A DNA stretch of 64,000 bases, from positions 1,488,001 to 1,552,000 of the forward strand of contig JBBMOL010000092.1 in the NCBI GenBank assembly GCA_037954665.1, written 5' to 3'. Both the position numbers and the translations under genes were made by a program. This document shows positions 12,115 to 22,090 of this stretch, one piece after another. The stretch's first letter is position 1. Every line of letters begins with the position of its first letter. Under the pieces are notes generated by a model that was not told where the DNA came from, searched no databases, and worked only from the letters and a program-made list of their open reading frames with translations. The DNA comes from Laguncularia racemosa. Lineage: Eukaryota > Streptophyta > Magnoliopsida > Myrtales > Combretaceae.

Positions 12115-13824
12115 TCAGTGCCAAGCTGAGGCTGATATCAAATGTCTCTCTTTCCATCCCAACAACATAGCACCATCGATTTCTTCCAATGTATAGTGCT
12201 CCGAGTACCTTTTCAGCAAACTCCTTATGACAGAGTTCACGTAGGTACTTAACGGGTACTGCCTAAACCCAGCCATACAAATCCTACTCTTCCATTTTCC
12301 AACTAATTCGTGTCTCTCCACCCTTTCCTTTCCCTCACAGGCAATGATGTTGACTATATCCCTTGCCAAACAGTGCTGCTCTACACTGATCCTCTCTTTT
12401 CTGTCCCTCGCCAATGCAACATCAATGGATTCAAACACTGCTGAGTAGTAGTCCAGGGTTTCGACAAACCTGGTAAGAAAAGGAGTTGTGTTTGTATTCG
12501 ATTCTTGCTCAACCAACGTGATCACTTTTGGAGAGAGGGACTTTACCATTCTCAATAGCCCATCCCTTGGATTGTTAATGTCCACACTTTCATCTGGGAT
12601 ATGGTGAAGCTGTAATGGGAAGTTCACCGCCACAGCTTCCCCATGCCTGATATTTAGCATCTCTAGAGTAACCTTTGGAGCAAAAGTTGATAATCCATTA
12701 AACTCCACTGGAATTTTGAACTCCTCAGATATTGCAGCCAACCTCCTTCCCACAGCCTCCAAACCAGTCCCACGAGCATACTTTGAAACAGGGTCATCAA
12801 TTCCAGTGATCCGCACATGAGGAGCCCCACCAGGTCGTGCAGCCAATGCTTGAAGAAGAGTGATCCACTGAGTTCCCTGAGCAATTTGGAAGTCAATAAT
12901 ATGGATCCTATCCTCACTTCTGCATGCTTCTGCAATAGCACCATTAGCAGCCATGTAGCCAAACTTCAAATAGGGGCAGATCTCATACATAATATGCATA
13001 TAGGAAAGCAAGTCTTTGCTTTCCGGCTCCCTACATCTGAGGGCACGGTAAATATTTGTTCCAGACACATTCTTTCTTGCCACAAGACCTTCGATCATGT
13101 AAGCTCCCAAACGTTGAAGTGGATCTCCGCTAATGGATACTGCACTTCTAGCCCTTTCAATTAGCCTATCAAACCCGTACCAATTGTTCTCAGAAAGTGT
13201 TCTTGCACAAGCAATCAACAAGCGCTTTAAGTTGCCAGGTAAAATATCTTGTGCCGACAGATCCATTACTCTAGGTCGTTTCTCCACATGCATGTCTTCA
13301 TCCATGTGTCTAGACCACATCACACTCTGAGCTTTAGGCTGCATCACCTGTAAGTTGTGGTGCTCTTGGCTCCAAGATGCAGATTGCTGCTCTGGCATAT
13401 ATGACGTGAAATTCTTCCCAACATCAGTGCTTGGTTCTGTAACTTTATCATAGTCATCATTCCCAAACAAGGCACTCTCTAATTCTTGCAAAGCGTACTT
13501 TGTCATGCTTTGGCTGCAGTTAACTTCGCTCAATGATGAGGTTCCGCTAGACCAGGGAGCATTAATGTTTTCAAGAGTGCAATTTGAAGGAGGGCTAAAT
13601 CCAGAAGGATTGTCTGATGAGTTTTGATATTCCTGACTGTCACTCAATGTGGTTAGATTCCCGTTGTCCAGTACAGTAATGAATGAAGAATTAGGATGAT
13701 CTGCTGCGCCAAAGTTGAAGGATCCACACAACCTATTAGCTACAAAAGGAACTGAGGGATGAGATGATGAATAGGAAAAGACAGCACCAGGCAGGCCGTA
13801 CTCAGATAGATGGTGCAAGTCCAT
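12115..13824 (-). CDS. GRAS transcriptional regulator, PAT1 subfamily (scarecrow-like)
   Basis: Intact single coding exon of 569 residues, as usual for GRAS genes. The N-terminal 190 residues are Ser/Asn-rich and low-complexity, with an ALQELESALF motif (111-120) common in the PAT1 branch. The GRAS domain follows: leucine heptad repeat I from LKRLLIACARTL (199-210); the VHIID motif as IHIIDFQIAQGTQW (307-320); GIDDPVSKYARG (341-352); leucine repeat II; the PFYRE region with FVETLDYYSAVFESID (453-468) and RKERISVEQ; and the C-terminal SAW motif ending WKERHLISASAWH (557-569). LSYMHIMYEICPYLKFGYM (273-291) is a PAT1-branch signature. Family knowledge: these act in the nucleus and cytosol as transcriptional co-regulators in phytochrome A and stress signalling, and some members are chitin-inducible. 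The exact orthologue (PAT1, SCL21, SCL5, SCL1 or CIGR-like) is not resolved. No stops or frameshifts are seen. Confidence 0.95.
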   Translation of the reverse strand: MDLHHLSEYGLPGAVFSYSSSHPSVPFVANRLCGSFNFGAADHPNSSFITVLDNGNLTTLSDSQEYQNSSDNPSGFSPPSNCTLENINAPWSSGTSSLSEVNCSQSMTKYALQELESALFGNDDYDKVTEPSTDVGKNFTSYMPEQQSASWSQEHHNLQVMQPKAQSVMWSRHMDEDMHVEKRPRVMDLSAQDILPGNLKRLLIACARTLSENNWYGFDRLIERARSAVSISGDPLQRLGAYMIEGLVARKNVSGTNIYRALRCREPESKDLLSYMHIMYEICPYLKFGYMAANGAIAEACRSEDRIHIIDFQIAQGTQWITLLQALAARPGGAPHVRITGIDDPVSKYARGTGLEAVGRRLAAISEEFKIPVEFNGLSTFAPKVTLEMLNIRHGEAVAVNFPLQLHHIPDESVDINNPRDGLLRMVKSLSPKVITLVEQESNTNTTPFLTRFVETLDYYSAVFESIDVALARDRKERISVEQHCLARDIVNIIACEGKERVERHELVGKWKSRICMAGFRQYPLSTYVNSVIRSLLKRYSEHYTLEEIDGAMLLGWKERHLISASAWH

Positions 13825-15555
13825 GCCGCTAGAAGAGGATCAACTGGTAGATAAAATGATATCCTGTTTCCTGCAGCTGATGGGTAGAATCACCTCCTTC
13901 TTAGTGCGGTTGTTAGAAATTCAGAACGTTCCACTGAAAGAAAACCCACGAGCAAGCCTGCAATGAAAGAGACAAAAGAGATAAGCTTTGCGATTCAGCA
14001 ATATGAACAAATATAAAGCAGAGAGTTCTTTCATACCAAAGTAAAGAGCTAATGGTCATTGATTGCCATTGCTAATTGTGGAGGTTAACATGAGTTCTAC
14101 AAATTAGTTTCTCCTCCATAGGACTGTAAGAGTAGGCTAGTTAGCGTATCATCCCAAGCTTTTACTTCATTAGGAGGCATATGCTGAAGAATATATAGCA
14201 TCAGGTGGATTAAAGTCCTTGTAAGTTTTACTGCCATAAATATCTTTTACTCCCACTAAACAAGGGAAATTCTGTTTCTTCTACAGAACTATATGCTGGC
14301 AAGGACTAAAGAACTTTGACCCGGAAACAATGAAACCCGTTTACCATTTGTCAAATAGAATATTAGGAATAGGCTGTATAATCAGAAAAGACTATCTCAT
14401 AATTATTTCAATATTCTCCTTTCTCTACAAGCAGAGATACTTCCCACGAAACCATGAAAAAGACTACCTCATAATTATTTCAATATTCTCCTTTCTCTAC
14501 AAGCAGAGATACTTCCCATGAAACTATGAATTAAAACTAAAATATCCAAGTTCCAAATCCTACTCAATAGATTAGCAAATATTCTACCGGCTATGCTTAC
14601 ATGAAGAAGAAATTGCCAGATTCTTCTTTTCTTTTTTTTTTTTTTTTTGGGTAAATGATGCTTATTTCTTCATAGTAAATCCAGTAAAAACAGTATGAAC
14701 TCAGGTTCAAAGTAGTAATAACTATGTCAAATATGAAAGCCAGAGTAAAAAAGTTACCATAAAAGGGAAGAGTATTCTAAAGATAACTAGAAAGGAACTG
14801 CAGTAACTCCATTCATTAAAAGTGGTATGATCGTGAAATAACTGCAAAACAAAGGAATACCAACCCAAACCTCGTCCACAAAAACACGATTCAAGCACAA
14901 TCCAGCAGAAATTTTCTGGGCGCAACTCAAGAGAATTTTAGGTAAATTAAATAACTATTTGTGATAACAATTCAAGTTTGACACGATGAACCAATAACAC
15001 GAAAAGCCACCCCAAGAGAATTTATATTCGATTTCTAAGACTTACAACTCTACCCCAATTCTAGTAACCAATAGGAGGGCACAAAGTTTTTAATCTCCAA
15101 GTGCTATTTGTTTGTGTACCTGCTAATCAGTACCATATAAAATTTAGTATGTGATTGACAGGATACAAACGGTACAGCAATTTCTCCAACTGAGCTAAAA
15201 TTAACCACCAAGTCAGTAACTTTAGCTTACATTCTTACCTCCCAAAACCACCCTCATGACACTAATCAACACGAAACTTAAGACCCAACTTCCATACCAA
15301 CTTTAACTTCCAACATTCAAGGAAAAGAATAAAATAAAAATTTCTAGAAACTCATGAGCTTGAAATATAATGGCACCAAATTTGCAAGCGAAAAGCACAA
15401 GAAATACCTGGAAAGATTCAAACTTGAAGAGAAAAAACGTATTACAATTCGAAAAATCTTGTGGGTATTCGAGAAAATTAATCAACTATTAGTGTTTTGT
15501 GCTTTGGGTCTCGTTTTTTATGGTTTTGGTGGTGCGTTTCGGAGTATGTAATAGA
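13825..15555 (-). other. 5' leader of the GRAS gene with a probable intron
   Basis: Upstream of the ATG at 13824, the minus strand has a strong acceptor (TGTCTCTTTCATTGCAG) ending at 13958, so the leader exon next to the ATG is about 13957-13825. Candidate donors are CAG|GTATTT (GT at 15407-15406) and G|GTAAGA (GT at 15238-15237). A TATA-like box upstream (15586-15593) would put the start of transcription near 15555 and the intron at about 1.3-1.45 kb. Introns in the 5' UTR are common in this family. A small upstream ORF would begin at 15485 if the first exon is as drawn. This is inference from splice consensus only; a cDNA would settle it. Confidence 0.5.
14384..14527. repeat. 72-bp tandem duplication in the GRAS leader intron
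   Basis: Two adjacent units (14384-14455 and 14456-14527) share an almost identical core (CTCATAATTATTTCAATATT, then a pyrimidine-rich stretch and ACAAGCAGAGATACTTCCCA). They differ at only a few bases, so the duplication is recent. It makes an open frame at 14330-14521 that repeats the same peptide twice; I do not count that as coding. Confidence 0.93.
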
Positions 15556-15585
15556 AGTTACGAAAGCGGAGGATATGTTTGGTGG

Positions 15586-15773
15586 TAAATATAGGAATCA
15601 GAGTTGACGGAACCGTTTTGTACGGAGAGTAACGGCAACTGATGGAGTGCATTGAGTTTTCGACGTTAGAGGACGTGTTTGACGGAGGACGTTAATCGTT
15701 GACCACTCGGACCATTTGCAATCCACTCGCAACATGCTGCTTCACAGAAAACTCTTCACAACGGCATGACGTC
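15586..15773 (-). promoter_or_regulatory. GRAS gene proximal promoter with TATA-like box and TTGAC/TGACG cluster
   Basis: The minus strand reads TATATTTA at 15593-15586. Further upstream are TTGAC cores at 15604-15608, 15679-15683 and 15699-15704 (the last TTGACC, a W-box-like form), two of which continue into TTGACGG, and a palindromic TGACGTC at 15767-15773. W-box cores bind WRKY factors and TGACG cores bind TGA/bZIP factors. This would fit a pathogen- or stress-responsive GRAS gene, but function is inferred from short motifs only. Confidence 0.4.
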
Positions 15774-16879
15774 CTTGCATTTTTAATTCATTAAATCATA
15801 CAGCTCTTAGTGAACACATTTAATTACCAAAGGAATTTGCCAGGAAGTTTGAAATAAATTTTGCATAAATATTCAATAAAATGGATCGTGTTTAATTTTT
15901 CTTTTTTAGTAATTATAATATGTAGTTGGTAAAAAATAAAATAAAATTATCAAAAGAATTTGAAGAATGTTCTTAAATAATATCTTTTTTATTAAAAATT
16001 ACGAAATAATATATTCAAAAAAATTATTTCAAAAATAGGTCGCTAAAGTATAGACTTGAAACATGTGTTTAGTTTTATCAATTTTTGCAAAACTAAAGGC
16101 GTGAACCTTCACTACATTTTTTTTATTGAAATTTTTTTATAAAAAATAATGTGAAGAAAAATAAAATTTCTCAAATTAAATTTTTAAAAATAAAAGTTTA
16201 CATGAACAATAACAAAAAATATTTTTTATAAATTTAAAAATTATAAAAATTTATTAAAAAAAATTTTGACACCCCTTTATGCTTTATTTTATAACATACA
16301 AAAAGAAAAAAAGAAAAAAAAAACTATGCTAATTTATTAGATAATGTTAGACAATGTTATGTGTGGGAATCTATTCCACACATAATTAGCCCATGCTAGC
16401 TAAGTGTCCTTCTACATTTTCCAATGGGCGACTAGGGGAACTCCAACCTCTATAATTAGCTTATGTTAGCCAAAGGAAACTATGTGCGAGAATCTATCCA
16501 ATGTCTAAATCTCTAAGAGTATTGTAAGCCCTCTAATCTCGTGGGCCGACGGGAATAATTTAATACAAAATTGGCAATATAACCCAGCTAGACACGTAAA
16601 CCCCTAGCTATATATCCCTATAACGTCAAAATGCTTCAGTAAAGGCAAAAATACCGTATAGACGAGGGAGCTAGATTTATTAGCAAAAATACCCCCCCCC
16701 CCTCGGAATAACCGCAATATATACGCACGCGTATGGCACTGAACCTACTCTCCATTAGCATGGGTTAGAAAGATCCAATACATATCATGGAGTCACGTCA
16801 TGTTAATGCAACCCCCCTATTGCTAGACCCCGGTGTTGCCACCAATAATTTTTCACATGTTGCACTTCAATCTAGGCAA
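15774..16879. other. AT-rich spacer without a recognisable gene
   Basis: AT-rich sequence with a C12 run near 16689-16700. From about 16330 the composition rises in GC. Two diverged copies of a short block (GTGTGGGAATCTATTCCA/ATAATTAGCCCATGCTAGC near 16360-16400 and again near 16455-16500) are visible. This part may be the 3' end of the element that carries the mobile-domain pseudogene next door. No coding frame found. Confidence 0.45.
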
Positions 16880-17292
16880 CTACTCCTTGTAATTACCTGA
16901 CCATCCTACAAGGTGACAGTGAACTTCTTAGTCGACATGTGAAATGTGTCTGTCTCTAACCTTCATTACTCGACTAAGGTAGTTATCATGTGCTAATCTA
17001 GCTGTATGAATGGCAGGCAACTTACATCTTGAAATCCCACCAACTGCAGGAATTGTTCCATTCGAGGATCAATGGGGATGATGTTCTCGTTGCAATAAAG
17101 TGACATCTCGCATCATCGGATGGCAAGCCATGATTGCTCCTAAAATGCCATAAGTTAAATATATTTACTATTGCAATGTTACGTAAAGCCGTCAACAAGA
17201 TAAATGTGGTTTACCTCTCTATCACAACTAGCTTGTGATTGATTTCATTCCTGCTGTATCAAAACTAAAGATTCGAAGGGTCCAAGCTCCAT
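16880..17292 (-). pseudogene. Decayed plant mobile domain (PMD, MAIN/MAIL-like) gene fragment
   Basis: The minus strand has an ATG at 17292 starting MELGPFESLVLIQQE, like the MDPGP... start of many PMD-bearing genes. Exon 1 is 17292-17215 (26 codons), with a donor GT at 17214-17213 and an acceptor TTTTAG ending at 17140. Exon 2 keeps PIDPRMEQFLQLVGFQDV, then LPFIQLD and ITTLVE, two stops where the family has R-W, then RLETDTFHM and FTVTL. This follows the order of the PMD core (a GF motif, then L-I-T-A-L-V-E-R-W-R-P-E-T-H-T-F-H). At least six in-frame stops make it a pseudogene, and similarity fades below 16880. PMD proteins occur as host genes (MAIN, MAIL1, needed for silencing and meristem integrity) and inside transposons. 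The surroundings suggest a transposon-borne copy, which I cannot prove. Confidence 0.72.
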
Positions 17293-17329
17293 CTATTGCG
17301 CACACACAAAAGAAAAAAATGTTACCATT

Positions 17330-18180
17330 AATTTCAAAGTAATTTCAAAACAATTTTGACATTATGTAATTTTTTTACATATCATACATTAACGACTAAT
17401 TAATGACATATTAACGAATAATTATCTACTAATTAACTATTAATTAACATTAACTTAATTTCATATCAACTTTTATAATAATAAACCACCATATTAAATT
17501 TACAATCAATACATAATGTTTTTACTAATTAATTTTCTAACGACTAATTAATTATATATTAACAACTAATTATCTACTAATTAACTATTAATTAACAACA
17601 ACTTAATTTCACATCAATTTTTACAATAATAAACTATCATATTACATTTACAATTAATCTGTAATTTTTTTACTAATTAATTTTCTAATGACTAATTAAT
17701 CACATATTAATGACTAATCTACTAATTAATGATTAATTAACAATAACTTAATTTCACATCAATTTTTACAATAATAAACCATCATATTACATTTAAAATC
17801 AATACATTATTTTTTTACTAATTAATTTTCTAACGACTAATTAATAACATATTAATGACTAATTATTTACTAATTAATCATTAATTAATAACAACTTTCA
17901 CAACAACAACCCAAGACATGTCATGTACAATTAATAAGAAATTTTTTATTAATTAATTTTTTAATATTAATTAATGGCATATTAGCTACTAATTAATTTT
18001 TAACGACTAATTAATAACATATTAACAACTAATTATTTACTAATTAACAACAATTTTCACAACAACAACCCAAAATATTTCATTTATAATTAATATGAAA
18101 ATTTTTACTAATTAATTTTCTAATATTAATTAATAACGTATTAGGAACTAATTAATGATATATTAATGATTGATTAACAT
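17330..18180. repeat. Diverged tandem array, period about 143-148 bp, about five units
   Basis: A landmark of AATAATAAACCATCATATTA-like sequence recurs at 17481, 17629 and 17774, with worn versions near 17915 and 18065. Between landmarks the order is constant: TACTAATTAATTTTCTAACGACTAATTAAT, then ATATTAACAACTAATTA, then AACAACTTAATTTCACATC. The array is over 75% A+T. It lies between the pseudogene start codon (17292) and its likely leader (about 18400). Confidence 0.85.
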
Positions 18181-18456
18181 CTATTGATATTTTAATAAAA
18201 ACAATAAACTATGAATAATTACATTTAATTTTATATGAATTGACAAAAAATAATATAATAAGAAAAAACATATAAACTGCAGGAAGCTAAATATACCGAA
18301 ATATATCATGTTGATATTTCTATACTCATAAATGTATAAGCTAAACCTACGTAAAATAAAAATTAAGAAAATAAAAAGCACAAACTAGGAAGGAAGAAGA
18401 AGAATGAAAGAGGAAATAGAGATGTCTGAATAATGAATATAGAAATTAAGAAATTG

Positions 18457-18464
18457 TATTTATA
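18457..18464 (-). promoter_or_regulatory. Relict TATA box of the mobile-domain pseudogene
   Basis: The minus strand reads TATAAATA, followed 40-100 nt downstream by a pyrimidine-rich stretch (18420-18380, CTCTATTTCCTCTTTCATTC and similar) that looks like a plant 5' UTR. No other gene on this strand could use it. The link to the pseudogene, 1.1 kb further on across the tandem array, is inference. Confidence 0.35.
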
Positions 18465-18479
18465 ATACAAACTATCAAT

Positions 18480-21400
18480 GCAAAAAAAAAAAAAAAATTA
18501 CACATTTTGATGTACATGTTGTGATACTGTGCAAATTTGCAGTGTCATTTTATAATAATTTATATAGATTTGCAATATCCTATAAAATTATTGGACAACA
18601 GGGGATGATGTCAAAAGAATTTATTAGAGTAATTTATTGAAGGTGCATATCACATATGCACTTTTAATACAAATTGTAATGAGGGCACGAACTGTATATG
18701 TGCCTTCGATTTTGTAAATTTTTGTATTAATTTTTTCGGGTATGCTTTTTTTGTAAATTTAAGAAAATATATTATTTAAGAGTATTCCTCAAAAGAATTT
18801 CATTAAAAAATTATGCAAAATGATATTGGATAAATTATAAAAAAAAAACATACTTGTATTTTTACTTTATATACATGTATTTTTATTTTTTTAATTTGCT
18901 CATAGTTTAGTTGTACTTTCAAAATCAAGACTTTAAAACGTTAGAGTTACAAAAATGCAATAGAGAAGAAGGGGAAAAAAAAATGCAAACATGAAGCATG
19001 TAGTTTAGTGCTTTGTAGTATGTTTTCTTTTAATGTATTCACGGCCTACTTTCTTTTATATCATGCAATTGTCAAGTGCTCTGCTAAAATCTTACTTGAT
19101 GTGCACATTACCTAAAATAAAATAAAATAAAACCGCACGTCGACCCTCATAAAACTAAAATTTGACACTTCAAATTTCTCTCTTCATTTTTCAAGTCCTA
19201 AATAAAGAAGCCTCGAATCAGAAAAAAAAGGTAGAAAGCTATTGATTTATTGCTTTACTTGATACAAATAGATAGTTAAATAACAAATAAAAATATAATA
19301 TATATGGGTTAATTAAAAGGGAAAAGAAAGCTAGTTAATTGCAAAAGCATGAAAATATGAGTCATATTTTTTATTTTTATTTATTTATTGCTTTACATGT
19401 ATTCTACATGCTTGTTTTAATAGCTAGATAATATTTTTAAAATAGTATAGTTTTGGGCATATAATTGTTTTCATAAAAAATGCTAGAAAATTTCTATCTA
19501 TATAAGTTATTCTTGGTATATTTAATTGAATATATCATGTCAAATCTTGTACGAAAACAAGATTATAAAACATGGACCATTTTTTAGATTTTTTTTTTTT
19601 TGCAAGTCTTTTGATATATTTTCACTCTAAAATATTTATATATCAACAAAAATGAAAATGAAATAGAAGTTCTTTTCCTGAAGCTAGAAAAGCTGTAAAG
19701 ACCGACTTGAAAAATAGCTCCTCCTTTGAAAAAGCATAAATGGTTTGAACGAAAGAAAAAAAGCTACATTTTTCTTTTCTTTTCTTTGTTTTTTGGGAAA
19801 ACCTAAGGAAAATAGATGAACAAGTGAGGTAACTATAAAAATCAATACAACAAAAATTGAAAGATTTAGATAATGTATAAAATGATAATATTAGAACTGC
19901 TATAAAATAATCCTAATTTACAATAATTGAGAGAAAATATTATGAAAAAGTAGATAGATATATATTTTTAGTAACACATTTTATTAATATAATAATACAT
20001 AATAAAGTGGGTCATGCATTGACTTTTTTTTTTTTTTTTGTCTTTTAAACCGCTCCATCCTATATATCACATGCTATTATTAAAAATACACGTACACCCA
20101 TACTTATAATATCTACGTAATGTCGTGAGCGATGACTGTGACTGAAGGTTCTTTACTGGCCACCAAGAAGCCAGGTGGAGACACTGGAGACTGAGTCAAA
20201 TTAACGGCGATTACAGAGAGAGTGGACCGGGAGAGAGAGGTCCGTCCAGTTTCACTCATTCTAGCCGTGTCTGACGGAATATTGATAACGTGACGCGTTG
20301 AGTATGATCACGGGGCAACAGCATGACGTTAGAAGTGGCGTTTTTTTTTTTGGCTTTTTTGGGACGCCCTTTTGGCAACAGTTGCATCCCTTTCAACCAC
20401 CCAAGTCCGAAAGATCACACTCTGCGGGCACAGGACGGAAGAATTTTGTAAGATGAATAAATGTAATATTTGATATTTAAATTTTATTTATTTTTATAAT
20501 TAATTATTTTAAATTTTTTATGGTTATTTTATTTACAGTATATGAATATATTAGTTAATTATAAAAATTAATAAAATTTAAGTAATTAATTATAAAAATA
20601 AATAAAATTTATGTGATTATTACAAAAAAATAGATAAAATTTAATTTTTTAAAATCTTAAATAATTAATTATAAAAATTAGTGAAATTCAAATACCGAAT
20701 GTAATATTAATACTTTAAAGTAATCTACTTACTTACTGATGTGCCTATCAATTTGGATTGTCAAGCTTATGTCATGTGCCTGTGGAAAGGGGGAAAAAAG
20801 GAAGGGTCAATTGATAACGGTTTCTAATCTGCAAACGAGTTCTTTTGGTACTGGCGGTAGAAGAGAGAGTTTCTCAAGTCTCAACCCTACCTTTTATGGA
20901 AATCTTTGCTAATTAGTAGATATTTCTTTTTAAGAATTTCCCCATGCCAAGTAGATCACTTCCTGCTTGTGCCCGTGTCTTTACTCATTTTTCTTCATTC
21001 TGTAAACTGCTTTCAATACTCGTGAAGTATTTTAAAAATAAATTATTATAATCTTTTTAATATTAATTATTTGATTTTTAAAATCAATAATGCACTTTAT
21101 TGAAAAACTATTCAAAATATATAAATTTCTTTTATTTAATCTATTCATGTCTACACAATATTTTCAGTTTTAAATGATGCGGTAAATTACTACTATATGG
21201 CAAGTTGTTATTAGTTCATTGTTCTAGGGATAATTTTTTTTTTATAACAATATAATAAAAATTTTACATGTTCCATAGGGTCAAGTAACTAAAGTGGTTC
21301 TTAAATGTTACAAGTTAGGTTTTGATTCGAAAATTTTAAAATTCATACCAATAAATAGAGTATGATTGCATAAGCTCCATCTCTTGTCCACTATATACAA

Positions 21401-22090
21401 GCCACCCTGATAAGGATGATATTTTAAGGAATACCCAAGAAAATATATATTTTCAAATATTGATTGGTTTTCTAAGGAGAATTAAAAGGTATGAATTAAA
21501 AATGGATTTTTATAGTGATGAGATTTAGTGAGGGTTTAAGGGTAGAGACAATTGGGATTACAAGGGTTAGTGGGCCAAACCTAAGAGTGACATGTGTTCT
21601 TTGTAATTAATTTTATTTACCTAATTAAGGTCTTGTATTTATATTTAAGGTCTCTAAATAATTTCATATCTAAATTCAATAAAACTGTTTTTAAGGGTAA
21701 AAATGATCATTTTTGATAAATTATCTTCAAACTTCAAGATATTACTCCCAATAATTTAAAATGACTCAAAATGATTTCAATTAAGTTATTTCGTAATTTT
21801 AGCCAACTTCAAAGTTTCCAAATTGGGTTTAGAGGTAAGATAGTTATTTTGCAAAATTGATCTCCAAACTTAATTTTGTCTTTTCCAGTTGACTCCAAAT
21901 AATTCTTTAATAATTTTATTCACTTAATTAGGGTCTTAGAATTTCATTCAAGGTCATTAGGCTACTTTGAAACTACTTTCAATAAAATCAATTTTAAGGT
22001 TAAAATGTCATTTTGGAAAAAATTGATCCTAAATTTTGTAAATCTTCTCTTAATTAACTCCAAATTTTCCTTTTCAATTTTATCCACCTT
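18480..22090. other. AT-rich intergenic region left of element 1
   Basis: No gene seen. About 20100-20450 is less AT-rich, with GAGAGAGTGG and TGACG words, and looks promoter-like without an adjacent gene. Two diverged copies of a block rich in ATTTTATT(T/C)ACCTAATTAAGGTCTT lie about 304 bp apart (about 21603-21750 and 21907-22040). The segment 21243-21477 has a second copy to the right of element 1. Confidence 0.5.
21243..21477 (+). repeat. Left copy of a direct repeat flanking element 1
   Basis: Begins AACAATATAATAAAAATTTT and ends TTTTCAAATATTGATTGGTTTTCT. A diverged copy in the same orientation lies at about 36838-37075, with shared words including GTTCTTAAATGTTA(C/T)AAGTTAGG and GATGATATTTTAA. 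It is not the target duplication of element 1, which is the 5-bp ACCTT. It may be a small repeated element or the LTR relic of an older element. Confidence 0.75.

Noticed and set aside
12663..13330. Other-frame open stretches inside the GRAS gene
   Set aside because: Shadows of the intact 569-residue GRAS frame.
14330..14521. A 63-codon frame that repeats the same peptide twice
   Set aside because: It is created by the 72-bp DNA duplication, lies in a probable intron and shows no homology.
17330..18180. A CRISPR-like array
   Set aside because: The units are contiguous, AT-rich and diverged, with no constant repeat and variable spacer pattern, and the DNA is plant nuclear.
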